Assembly: GCF_001043115.1 (NCBI RefSeq)
Contig: NZ_LFME01000016.1
Span: forward strand, 34,803 to 98,802
Direction: 5' to 3'
Source of the DNA: Xanthomonas sp. NCPPB 1128
GTDB lineage: Bacteria; Pseudomonadota; Gammaproteobacteria; Xanthomonadales; Xanthomonadaceae
DNA: 64,000 nt
Position numbers and translations under genes: made by a program. Shown here piece after piece: positions 1 through 9,495 of the stretch. The first letter of the stretch is position 1; each line of letters starts with the position of its first letter. Below the pieces are notes generated by a model that did no database searches, was not told where the DNA came from, and was given only the letters and a program-made list of their open reading frames with translations.

Positions 1-1014
1 CGTCGGCGGCGCGTCCACCTCCACCGCGCCCAGCGCCTGCGCCCATTGCGCACGCGCGGCACGGCGCACGCCGTCGAAATCCCAGCCCGGCACCTCGGCG
101 TCGAGATTGGCGATGGCGCTGTCCTCGCTGACCGGCGAGATCGCCACCTTGACCAGCAGCGGTCCGTGCAGGGCGTCGCCGAAGTCAAAGCTGCCCACCA
201 GTTGCCGGCCTTCGATCTGCGCGCGCTGGGTGGGGTCGTTGTCGCCCGGCGGCGGGAAGCCCTTGTAGGGGATGTCCTGCTCGGTGTTGTGGAAGGCATG
301 GCCGCGCACTGGCTGCGAAAAGCGCAGGGCGAAATACAACTGCCGCCCCGGCGCCCAGCCGCGCGTCTCACGGAAACCGGTGATGGTGCCGTCGGCGCGC
401 AGGCGCAGCCGCGACCAGCTGATCTTGCCCGGGTAGTCGTACAGGCTGGTGCGCAGATCCAGCAATACGTGCGCCGGCTGCCCGGCCGGATAGGTGTAGC
501 GGTGCACGCCGACGCGGGCGCTGGCGGTGAGTTCGGCGCGCACCTTGTAGTCGTCCAAGGTCACCGCGTAGTAGCCCGGCTCGGCACGCTCGTCGTCGTG
601 GCGGAAGCGCGCGCTGTAGCCGCTGCCGGGTTTGTCCGGATCGCCACGCTCCAGCCGCACCGCGCCGCTGATCGGCATCAACAGCACGTCGCCCAGGTCG
701 GAGTGGCCGGTGCCGGAGAAATGCGTGTGCGAGAAACCGACCAGGCTGCGGTCGTCGTAGCGGTAGCCGGCCGCCCAGCCGTAGGCGTCCTTGCGCGGCT
801 GGATGCGCGTGTCCGGGCTCAGCTGGACCATGCCGAACGGCACCGTGGCGCCGGGATAGGTGTGGCCCTCGCCGCCGGTGCCGATGAAAGGATCCACCGC
901 CGCCACCGCGCGCTCGCCCACCTTGGCGTCAGGTGCAGCGACGGCGGGCGCGATCGGCCACAGCACGGCCAGCAGCAGCGCGGCGGCGCCGCCCAGCTTC
1001 CTTGAGCTGCGCAT
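1..1014 (-). CDS. GH92 family alpha-1,2-mannosidase, 3' end cut by window edge
   Basis: The reading frame starts at an ATG at 1014 and stays open to base 1, giving 338 residues of a family that is usually more than 700 residues long, so the C-terminal catalytic part lies outside the window. Residues 1-27 form a signal peptide (basic start, AAALLLAVLWPIAPAVA core), so export to the periplasm or beyond is expected. The segment DPFIGTGGEGHTYPGATVPF followed by GMVQLSPDTR is the N-terminal signature of GH92 exo-mannosidases, and GFSHTHFSGTGHSDLGD is also typical. GH92 enzymes are calcium-dependent and release mannose from alpha-mannosides such as N-glycans. The gene is divergent from a LacI regulator, a sugar permease and a sugar isomerase, which fits uptake and isomerisation of the released mannose. 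Family assignment is secure; linkage specificity is inferred. Confidence 0.9.
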   Translation of the reverse strand, partial: MRSSRKLGGAAALLLAVLWPIAPAVAAPDAKVGERAVAAVDPFIGTGGEGHTYPGATVPFGMVQLSPDTRIQPRKDAYGWAAGYRYDDRSLVGFSHTHFSGTGHSDLGDVLLMPISGAVRLERGDPDKPGSGYSARFRHDDERAEPGYYAVTLDDYKVRAELTASARVGVHRYTYPAGQPAHVLLDLRTSLYDYPGKISWSRLRLRADGTITGFRETRGWAPGRQLYFALRFSQPVRGHAFHNTEQDIPYKGFPPPGDNDPTQRAQIEGRQLVGSFDFGDALHGPLLVKVAISPVSEDSAIANLDAEVPGWDFDGVRRAARAQWAQALGAVEVDAPPT

Positions 1015-1124
1015 GGCAGGCTCCCCGTATCGAATCGATCCAAACGGATAGCACAAAGCCACTGCAATGCCTTGCTGCACTGCAAAATGCGGATCGGATC
1101 ACGACGGCGCAGGATGAGCGACCT

Positions 1125-1140
1125 TTTGAACCGGTCTAAA
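1125..1140. promoter_or_regulatory. Putative LacI-family operator in the divergent promoter region
   Basis: The 16-bp imperfect palindrome TTTGAACCGGTCTAAA has the central CG expected of LacI/GalR operators, with two mismatched symmetric pairs. It lies five bases before the GTG start of the LacI-type regulator and about 110 bp upstream of the divergent GH92 gene, so a bound repressor could control both sides. I saw only this copy; assignment as operator is inference from symmetry and position. Confidence 0.4.
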
Positions 1141-1145
1141 CCACC

Positions 1146-2195
1146 GTGGCGCCGTCTCCCGCCGACAAACGCGTCACCGTGTCCGACATCGCCGCCGCCT
1201 GCAGCGTGTCGCGGGCGACCGTGTCGCTGGTGCTGCGCAACAGCCCGCTGGTGCACGCGGACACGCGCGCGCGGGTGGCGGCGGAAATCGCCCGCCAGGG
1301 CTATGTCTACCACCGCGGCGCGGCCAGCCTGCGCGGTCGCGCGTCCAATGCGGTGGCGCTGGTGGTCAACGACCTGGCCAATCCGTTCTTCGCCGAGTTC
1401 GCCGGCGGCGTCGACGCGGCGCTGGCCGAGGCCGGCTACGTGATGCTGATGGGCAGCACCGGCGAATCGCCGGAGCGCCAGCAGACCGTGCTGGCCTCGC
1501 TGATCGAGCACCACCCGGCGGCGATGATCCTTTCGCCCACCGAGAACACCGACGCGGCGCGGCTGCGCCAGTTGCTGGGGCCGCGCCTGCCGGTGCTGCT
1601 GTTCAACCGCGCGCTGGACGGCGACTGGCCGCTGCTGGCGCTGGACAACCGCCGCGGCGCGCGCCTGGCCACCGACCACCTGCTGGCGCAGGGTCACCGC
1701 GCCATCGCCTTCTTCGGCGGCCACCGCCAATCCAGCTCCTGCGCCGAGCGCCGCGCCGGCTACCGCGAGGCGCTGGCCGCCGCCGGCATCGCGGTCGACC
1801 CGGCGTGGCTGATCGAATGCGCGCCGACCCGGCTGGAAGCCGCACGCCAGGCCGGCGCGCTGTGCGCGCGCGACCCGCTGCCGACCGCGCTGGTCTGCTA
1901 CAACGACGTGGTCGCCCTCGGCCTGGCCAGCGGCCTGGCCGAACGCGGCCGCATCGCCGGCCGCGACTACGCGCTGATCGGCTTCGACGACATCCCCGAA
2001 GCCGCCGTCGCCACCCCGCCGCTGTCCACCGTCGCCGTCGCCCCGCGCGAGCGCGGCATGCAGGCCGCGCGCCTGGTGCTGGACGCGCTGCGCCACCGCC
2101 AGGTGCTGCCTGCGCTTACCATCGCCCCCGCCCGGCTGTGCCTGCGCGCCAGCAGCCGGGTCGCCCTCTCGCCCGTTCCCGGAGTCGCTGCATGA
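1146..2195 (+). CDS. LacI/GalR family transcriptional regulator
   Basis: This 349-residue protein has the classic LacI layout. An N-terminal helix-turn-helix (about residues 9-35, VTVSDIAAACSVSRATVSLV) with hinge helix is followed by a periplasmic-binding-protein-like effector domain that includes LVVNDLANPFFAEF and LIGFDDIPEAA. The start is a GTG; no in-frame ATG precedes the helix-turn-helix. It overlaps the next gene, a sugar permease, in an ATGA junction, so the two are probably translationally coupled. With the GH92 mannosidase divergent and a sugar isomerase downstream, it most likely represses the locus until a mannose-derived sugar binds. The ligand is inferred, not visible. Confidence 0.92.
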   Translation: MAPSPADKRVTVSDIAAACSVSRATVSLVLRNSPLVHADTRARVAAEIARQGYVYHRGAASLRGRASNAVALVVNDLANPFFAEFAGGVDAALAEAGYVMLMGSTGESPERQQTVLASLIEHHPAAMILSPTENTDAARLRQLLGPRLPVLLFNRALDGDWPLLALDNRRGARLATDHLLAQGHRAIAFFGGHRQSSSCAERRAGYREALAAAGIAVDPAWLIECAPTRLEAARQAGALCARDPLPTALVCYNDVVALGLASGLAERGRIAGRDYALIGFDDIPEAAVATPPLSTVAVAPRERGMQAARLVLDALRHRQVLPALTIAPARLCLRASSRVALSPVPGVAA

Positions 2196-3496
2196 GCCGT
2201 CGCCCGCTGTCCAACACCGCCGCCATCGCGGTGGTCAGCATGATCTTCTTCACCTGGGGCGGCCTGACCAGCCTCAACGACGTGTTGATCCCGCATCTGA
2301 AAGCCGTGTTCCAGATGAACTACGCGCAGTCGATGCTGATCCAGTTCACCTTCTTCGGCGCCTACTTCCTGATGTCGGTGCCGGCCGGCGCGGTGGTGTC
2401 GCGGGTCGGCTACAAGGCCAGCATCGTCATCGGCCTGGTGGTGGCGGCGATCGGCGCGGCGATGTTCTACCCGGCCGCGCGCCTGCCCTCCTACCCGCTG
2501 TTCCTGACCGCGCTGTTCGTGCTGGCCAGCGGCATCACCCTGCTGCAGGTTGCGGCCAACCCGTACATCAGCCTGATCGGCGCACCGGAGAAGGCGCCGA
2601 GCCGGCTCAACTTCGCGCAGGCGCTGAACTCGCTGGGCACCACCGTGTTCCCGTGGCTGATCGGCCCGCTGATCCTGGCCGGCGCGGTGCTCGGCGCCGA
2701 CCAGCTGGCGGCGATGAATCCCGCGCAGTTGTCCGCGTACCGGATCGAGCAGGCGCGCTCGGTGGAAATCCCCTACCTGATGCTGGCCGGCGGCCTGCTG
2801 TTGCTGGCGGTGTTCGTGCTGGTGATGCGGGTGCCGTCGCTGCGCGAGGACAACGACGCCAGCTCCGAATCGCACCACAGCTTCGCCGACGCGCTGCGCC
2901 ACCCGCACCTGCTGTGGGGCGTGGTGGCGATCTTCATGTACGTGGGCGCGGAAGTGTCGATCGGCAGCTTCCTGATCAACTACATCTCCGGCCCCACCAC
3001 CGGCGGCCTGACCGAAGCCGATGCCAGCCACTATCTGCCGTTCTACTGGGGCGGCGCGATGGTCGGTCGCTTCGCCGGCGCGGCGCTGCTGCAGTTCGTC
3101 CCGGCGCGCAAGCTGCTGGCGACCTTCGCCGGCATCGCCTCGCTGCTGCTGATCGCCACCATGCTCAGTACCGGGCATGTGGCGATGTGGAGCGTGATCG
3201 CGATCGGCCTGTTCAACTCGATCATGTTCCCGACCATCTTCACCGTGGCCATCGAGCGCCTGGGCGTGCTCACCAGCAAGGCCTCCAGCCTGCTGATCAT
3301 GGGCATCGTCGGCGGCGCCCTGGTGCCGCTGGCGCAGGGCGCGCTGGCCGACGCCATCGGCATCCAGCACGCCTTCGTGATCCCGCTGCTGTGCTACGCC
3401 TACATCGTCTGGTACGGCCTGCGCGGTTCGCGCCTGTCGCCGGAGCTGGCGGCGGCCGCGCCCACCACCGCGCCGACCGCGCGCGTGATGCATTGA
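2192..3496 (+). CDS. MFS sugar permease of the FucP/NagP-like FHS family
   Basis: A 434-residue integral membrane protein with about twelve hydrophobic segments. FFTWGGLTSLNDVLIPHLK near the N terminus and QVAANPYISLIG in TM4 are hallmark motifs of fucose/glucose/galactose:H+ symporters (FHS family). The start codon overlaps the stop of the LacI regulator (ATGA), so it belongs to that operon. By context it carries monosaccharide, plausibly mannose released by the GH92 enzyme, across the inner membrane with protons. The length matches the family. The precise sugar cannot be read from sequence; fucose, glucose, galactose or mannose are all possible. Confidence 0.9.
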   Translation: MSRRPLSNTAAIAVVSMIFFTWGGLTSLNDVLIPHLKAVFQMNYAQSMLIQFTFFGAYFLMSVPAGAVVSRVGYKASIVIGLVVAAIGAAMFYPAARLPSYPLFLTALFVLASGITLLQVAANPYISLIGAPEKAPSRLNFAQALNSLGTTVFPWLIGPLILAGAVLGADQLAAMNPAQLSAYRIEQARSVEIPYLMLAGGLLLLAVFVLVMRVPSLREDNDASSESHHSFADALRHPHLLWGVVAIFMYVGAEVSIGSFLINYISGPTTGGLTEADASHYLPFYWGGAMVGRFAGAALLQFVPARKLLATFAGIASLLLIATMLSTGHVAMWSVIAIGLFNSIMFPTIFTVAIERLGVLTSKASSLLIMGIVGGALVPLAQGALADAIGIQHAFVIPLLCYAYIVWYGLRGSRLSPELAAAAPTTAPTARVMH

Positions 3497-3583
3497 TCCG
3501 TTGATCCACTCCCGGCGCGGCGGCCCGCACGCCGCCGCGCGCCACGATCGTTCCCTCCCTCACCCAGCTCGCCAGCCAACCGT

Positions 3584-4870
3584 ATGAACCTGCCCGCCAC
3601 GCCCCTGCCCGACTTCGCCGACGCCGCCGTCCTGCGCGCGCACATCGCCGACACCATGGCCTTCTACCACCCGCGCGCGATCGACCCGGCGGGCGGTTTC
3701 TTCCACTACTTCCGCGACGACGGCAGCGTGTACGACGCCGGCCATCGCCACCTGGTCAGCAGCACCCGCTTCGTCTTCAACTACGCGATGGCGGCGATCG
3801 AGTTCGCCGACTCGGCGCTGGCCGCCGAGTACCTGGACGCCGCGCGCCACGGCCTGCGCTACCTGCGCGAGGTGCACCGCGATACCGCCAGCGGCGGCTA
3901 CGTGTGGACCCTGCGCGACGGCGTGGCCGAGGACCGCACCCAGCACGCCTACGGCGCCGCCTTCGTGCTGCTGGCCTACGCCACTGCGAAGAAGGCCGGC
4001 CTGGATACCGACGCGTGGATGGACGAGACCTGGCAACTGCTGGAAACCCGCTACTGGGACGCCGCCGCCGGCCTGTACCGAGACGAAGCCACCCCGGAGT
4101 GGACGTTCTCCAGCTACCGCGGCCAGAACGCCAACATGCACCTGTGCGAAGCGCTGATCGCCGCCTACGAGGCCAGCGCCGAGCCGCGCTACCTGCAGCG
4201 CGCGCTGCTGCTGGCCGACCACATCACCCGCCGCCAGGCGGCGCTGGCCGGCGGCCTGGTGTGGGAGCACTACGACGCCGACTGGCAGGTGGACTGGGAC
4301 TACAACCGCGACAACCCCAAGCACCTGTTCCGGCCGTGGGGCTTCCAGCCCGGCCACCAGGTCGAGTGGTCCAAGCTGCTGGTGCTGCTGCATGGGCACC
4401 TGCAGGCGGGCACCGGCACCGCGCCGGGCTGGCTACTGCCGACCGCGCGGCACCTGTTCGATACCGCGCTGGCGCACGGCTGGGACGCGCAGCATGGCGG
4501 CATCGTCTACGGCTTCGCTTCCGGCACCGAAGACGCGCCGGTGGTCGGCGTTCCCGACGTGGCCGCGGCGCCGACCTACTTCTGCGACGACGACAAGTAC
4601 TTCTGGGTGCAGGCCGAGGCCATCGCCGCCGCCTCGCGGCTGCTGGCCGCCACCGGCGACGCCTCGTATCGCGCCGCCTACGACAAGCTGTGGGCGTACT
4701 CCTGGGAGCACCTGGTCGACCACCGCTACGGCGCCTGGTTCCGCATCCTCAGCCGCGACAACCGCAGCTACAGCGACGAGAAGAGCCCGGCCGGCAAGAC
4801 CGACTACCACACCATGGGCGCCTGCCACGACGTGCTGGCGGTGATGCGCGGCAGCAAGGCGTTCGCGTAA
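3584..4870 (+). CDS. AGE-family sugar isomerase/epimerase, probable mannose isomerase
   Basis: A 428-residue (alpha/alpha)6-barrel protein of the N-acylglucosamine 2-epimerase superfamily. Histidines at positions expected for the active site are visible: H186 in RGQNANMHLCEA, H258 in WGFQPGHQVEWSKLL and H409/H415 in YHTMGACHD. Within the superfamily, the short motif set and absence of a nucleotide-binding insert fit D-mannose or aldose-ketose isomerases of the YihS/mannose isomerase branch better than renin-binding N-acetylglucosamine epimerases. It follows the permease by 87 bp on the same strand, so imported mannose could be converted to fructose for fructokinase. The branch assignment rests mainly on context. 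Confidence 0.88.
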   Translation: MNLPATPLPDFADAAVLRAHIADTMAFYHPRAIDPAGGFFHYFRDDGSVYDAGHRHLVSSTRFVFNYAMAAIEFADSALAAEYLDAARHGLRYLREVHRDTASGGYVWTLRDGVAEDRTQHAYGAAFVLLAYATAKKAGLDTDAWMDETWQLLETRYWDAAAGLYRDEATPEWTFSSYRGQNANMHLCEALIAAYEASAEPRYLQRALLLADHITRRQAALAGGLVWEHYDADWQVDWDYNRDNPKHLFRPWGFQPGHQVEWSKLLVLLHGHLQAGTGTAPGWLLPTARHLFDTALAHGWDAQHGGIVYGFASGTEDAPVVGVPDVAAAPTYFCDDDKYFWVQAEAIAAASRLLAATGDASYRAAYDKLWAYSWEHLVDHRYGAWFRILSRDNRSYSDEKSPAGKTDYHTMGACHDVLAVMRGSKAFA

Positions 4871-4923
4871 GCGGATGCGGCCCGCACAGAGGCGCAGGCG
4901 ATCCTGCGCCTCTGTTGCCTTCT

Positions 4924-4993
4924 TGTAGGAGCGGCTTTAGCCGCGACGAGGCATTCCGGGTAAAGCCCTGTCGCGGCTGAAGCCGCTCCTACA
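4924..4993. repeat. Paired REP element (GTAGGAGCGG type)
   Basis: Two inverted arms, TGTAGGAGCGGCTTTAGCCG at the left and its near-perfect complement ending CCGCTCCTACA, are separated by a short spacer. Each arm contains its own small hairpin. This is the dominant REP family of the window, with related copies at 29738, 32489, 41672, 58499, 63654 and 63757. It lies between the convergent sugar isomerase gene and rpoD. Confidence 0.9.
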
Positions 4994-5033
4994 ATGGATG
5001 CGGCGCACCGTTCGATCCGGCATCTCCGCCCAC

Positions 5034-5062
5034 AAAAAAGCCCCGCACATGGCGGGGCTTTT
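5034..5062 (-). terminator. Rho-independent terminator of rpoD
   Basis: An 8-bp GC stem (AGCCCCGC / GCGGGGCT) extended by A-T pairs, with a 5-nt loop, lies directly after the rpoD stop. On the minus strand the stem runs into a run of six T residues. Confidence 0.9.
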
Positions 5063-5085
5063 CCGTTACCGCGAACCGCGCGCGA

Positions 5086-6948
<1,863 letters not shown>

Positions 6949-6992
6949 GAGTGCTCGCGCCACCGGCAGGTAGGTGAATGAGTGAACCTAGC

Positions 6993-7001
6993 ATTATAAC
7001 A
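6993..7001 (-). promoter_or_regulatory. Extended -10 promoter of rpoD
   Basis: On the minus strand the sequence reads TGTTATAAT: a perfect TATAAT hexamer preceded by the TG dinucleotide of extended -10 promoters. No good -35 box is seen 17 bp upstream, as expected for this class. The start of transcription would be near 6986, about 38 nt before the chosen rpoD ATG. Confidence 0.75.
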
Positions 7002-7043
7002 GCCCGGACCGCCGCTTGCCGGACGAGGAGCCTGAATGGCTCC

Positions 7044-7078
7044 GCCAGGAGCGCTCCTGGCGTCTAGCGTCGTGCTAG
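7044..7078. other. Two adjacent perfect dyads between dtd and rpoD
   Basis: An 18-bp perfect palindrome (GCCAGGAGCGCTCCTGGC, 7044-7061) is followed by CTAGC-GTCGT-GCTAG (7064-7078), whose inner half overlaps the dtd stop codon. They could form consecutive hairpins ending dtd transcription, although no T tract follows. Confidence 0.5.
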
Positions 7079-7515
7079 GGCCGGAGCAGGAAAGTGACCG
7101 GGCCGTCGTTGACCAGGCTGACGACCATATGGGCACCGAAGCGGCCGGTTTCCACCCCTGGCGGGTGCTGCGCGCGGCAGAGCTCCAGCAATCGGTTGAA
7201 GCCGCGTTCAGCCTCGGCCGGCGGTGCCGCGGTGGTGAAACTGGGCCGCATCCCCGAGCCGGTATCGGCGGCAAGGGTGAACTGGCTGACCAGCAGCAGG
7301 CCGCCGCCGGTGTCGCGCAACGAGCGATTCATGCGGCCACTGGCGTCGGAAAACACCCGGTAGCCGAGCAGGCGCTCGGCCATACGCCGCAGCTTGGCCT
7401 CGTCGTCGCCCGGCTCCACCGCCACCAGCGCCAGCAGGCCAGGCCCGATCTGGCCCACGACCTCGCCATCGACGCTGACCGAGGCCTGGGTGACGCGTTG
7501 GATCAGCGAGAGCAT
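7075..7515 (-). CDS. dtd: D-aminoacyl-tRNA deacylase
   Basis: A 146-residue cytoplasmic enzyme that hydrolyses D-amino acids, and mischarged glycine, from tRNA, so recycling tRNA and guarding chirality in translation. The two signature blocks of the DTD fold are intact: [12 protein letters not shown] in the middle, and the C-terminal block around [15 protein letters not shown], which supplies the Gly-Pro pair that excludes L-amino acids. Length is the family norm. The start is the ATG giving [13 protein letters not shown], the usual N terminus; longer in-frame extensions run through a GGGGATT intergenic repeat and are not plausible. rpoD is next downstream on the same strand. Confidence 0.96.
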   Translation of the reverse strand: MLSLIQRVTQASVSVDGEVVGQIGPGLLALVAVEPGDDEAKLRRMAERLLGYRVFSDASGRMNRSLRDTGGGLLLVSQFTLAADTGSGMRPSFTTAAPPAEAERGFNRLLELCRAQHPPGVETGRFGAHMVVSLVNDGPVTFLLRP

Positions 7516-7520
7516 AGGGC

Positions 7521-7543
7521 GGGGATTGGGGATTGGGGATTGG
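7521..7543. repeat. GGGGATT direct repeat
   Basis: Three consecutive copies of GGGGATT immediately upstream of dtd. The same motif recurs between fmt and def (21422-21447, with an inverted partner) and near 63575. It looks like a dispersed intergenic repeat family. Confidence 0.7.
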
Positions 7544-7681
7544 TTGCGCGCGACGAACGGTTGCGATCGTGCGGCATCATCGCCGAATGGGCGAGATTGA
7601 GAAAGGGACAGCGCACGCAGCCGGCGCGATCCGCGATACCGGTCGGGCAGGCCAGATGCGCCGAGCGGATAAACTGGGCCA

Positions 7682-8596
7682 ATGAAACCCGCCACGCTCG
7701 CTTCCCTGCTGTACCGCTGCGCCGCCGCCGTGGCGCGCCTGCCGTGGCCGTGGCTGCGCCACCTGGCCGACGGCCTGGCCGGGCTGTGGCTGCGCCTGGA
7801 CGCGCGCGAGAGCCGGGTGGTCCGGCGCAACCTGGAGCTGGCCTATCCGGAGCTGCTGCCCAGCGAGCGCGTGGCCCTGCAGCGCGACGTGCTGCGCTCG
7901 ACCGCGCGGCAGGCGTTCGAAACCTTGGCGCTGTGGACACGGCCGCCGGAACAGAACCTGGCGCGGCTGCGCCTGCGCCATGGCCAGGCGCTGTACGACG
8001 CGGCGCTGGCCGCTGGCCGTGGGGTGATCGTGGCCGCGCCGCATTTCGGCAACTGGGAACTGCTCAACCAGTGGCTGGCCTCGCGCGGCGACATCGCCAT
8101 CGTCTACCGCGCGCCGGAGTCGGCGGTCGGCGACGCCTTCCTGCAGTTGGTGCGCAGCGGCGAGCGGGTGCGCCAGGTGCGCGCCGAGGGCCCGGCGGTG
8201 CGGCAGCTGTTCAAGACGCTCAAGGACGGCGGTGCGGTCGGCATCCTGCCCGACCAGCAGCCCAAGGCCGGCGACGGCGTGTTCGCGCCGTTCTTCGGCG
8301 TGCCGGCGCTGACCATGACCCTGGTCAACCGCCTGGCCGAGCGCACCGGCGCCACCGTGCTGTTCGCCTGGTGCGAGCGGGTCGGCAACGACCTGGAGTT
8401 CGCCCTGCACGTGCAGCCCGCGCCGCCGGACATCGCCGACGCCGACCCCGTGCGTGCGGCCACCGCGCTCAACGAAGGCGTGGAACGGGTGGCGCGGCGC
8501 GATCCGGCGCAGTACCAGTGGACCTACAAGCGCTACACGCTGCGTCCGGACCCGGCCGAGCCCAATCCCTACGCCACCGAGCGCCATCCGCACTAG
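7682..8596 (+). CDS. Lipid A biosynthesis lauroyl/myristoyl acyltransferase (LpxL/HtrB family)
   Basis: A 304-residue inner-membrane acyltransferase that adds a secondary acyl chain to the lipid A precursor at the cytoplasmic face. The catalytic HX4E motif is present as PHFGNWELL (about residue 120), followed by conserved [16 protein letters not shown] and [16 protein letters not shown] blocks. An N-terminal hydrophobic segment provides the membrane anchor. The start ATG follows directly after dtd's divergent upstream region, and length fits the family. Orthology to LpxL versus LpxM cannot be decided. The window also holds a cluster for other envelope glycans at 12872-18971. Confidence 0.92.
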   Translation: MKPATLASLLYRCAAAVARLPWPWLRHLADGLAGLWLRLDARESRVVRRNLELAYPELLPSERVALQRDVLRSTARQAFETLALWTRPPEQNLARLRLRHGQALYDAALAAGRGVIVAAPHFGNWELLNQWLASRGDIAIVYRAPESAVGDAFLQLVRSGERVRQVRAEGPAVRQLFKTLKDGGAVGILPDQQPKAGDGVFAPFFGVPALTMTLVNRLAERTGATVLFAWCERVGNDLEFALHVQPAPPDIADADPVRAATALNEGVERVARRDPAQYQWTYKRYTLRPDPAEPNPYATERHPH

Positions 8597-8694
8597 GGCG
8601 TAAGCCCCCCGAACATCCGCGGCGTGGGCGCGTTCCGGGAGCCAGGACGCACGAGCACGTGGCTGCCCCGTGACACGGCCGGACCGCGGTCGCG

Positions 8695-9216
8695 CTAGTC
8701 GTCGTGCGGCTGCGCCGGGCCGGCGAGGATGCGCTGGTAGAACGCCAGGTCCAGCCAGCGCCCGAACTTGAAGCCGGCCTCGCGCACGGTGCCGGCATGC
8801 ACGAAGCCCAGTTGCTCGTGCAGGGCGATGCTGCCGGCATTGCTGGCGTCGATGCCGCCGACCAGCACATGCACGCCGCGCGCCTGCGCGGTGTCGATCA
8901 GCGCCTGCAGCAGGCGCCGGCCCGCGCCGCGGCCGCGATGGTCGCGGTGCACGTAGACCGAGTGCTCGACGCTGTACTTGAACGCCGGCCAGGCGCGGAA
9001 GGTGCCGTAGCTGGCGAAGCCGAGCAGGGTGCCGTCGGCGTCCTCCAGGCCCAGCACCGGGAAGTTGCCGGCGCGCTTGGTGGCGAACCAGGCCGCCATG
9101 CTTTCCGGCGGGCGCGGCCGATAGTCGTACAGGGCGGTGGAATGGACGATGGCGTCGTTGAAGATCTCCAGGATCGCCATGGCGTGGCGCGGTTCGGTGC
9201 AATCGACGAGCTGCAT
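8695..9216 (-). CDS. GNAT acetyltransferase, phosphinothricin/methionine sulfone acetyltransferase-like
   Basis: A 173-residue single-domain GNAT protein. The acetyl-CoA loop HRDHRGRGAGRRLLQALID fits the R/Q-x-x-G-x-G/A consensus, and the N-terminal motif AILEIFNDAIVHSTALYDY together with FASYGTFRAW and GFVHAGTVREAGFKFGRW is characteristic of the phosphinothricin N-acetyltransferase (Pat/Bar, YncA-like) group. Such enzymes N-acetylate amino-acid analogues such as methionine sulfone or sulfoximine; real substrates in environmental bacteria are uncertain. It is convergent with the upstream acyltransferase and divergent from ribA. The ATG at 9216 is chosen because it begins the conserved N terminus. 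Confidence 0.93.
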   Translation of the reverse strand: MQLVDCTEPRHAMAILEIFNDAIVHSTALYDYRPRPPESMAAWFATKRAGNFPVLGLEDADGTLLGFASYGTFRAWPAFKYSVEHSVYVHRDHRGRGAGRRLLQALIDTAQARGVHVLVGGIDASNAGSIALHEQLGFVHAGTVREAGFKFGRWLDLAFYQRILAGPAQPHDD

Positions 9217-9495
9217 GCGGGGGCCGGAGCGGACGCGGTGCCGCACAGTAGCAAGCAACCACCGACACGTGCACACCTCCCCCCGCCGGCGCGTTGCCAC
9301 AGCCGCCAATTTGGTTGCATCGGTGGCGCGCGCGAGCAGGCACAGTGCGTGCCATCGCCTGCAGGCTGGCGCATCAGGCAAAGCGCGCGACAATGGCGCC
9401 TGGGCGCCACGCGCCTGCCGGCACCGCGCCGGGGCCACCGCGACCGGACGCGGCAGCCTTGAAGCGGCGCCGCCGATCCCCATCTGGAGTCGTGC

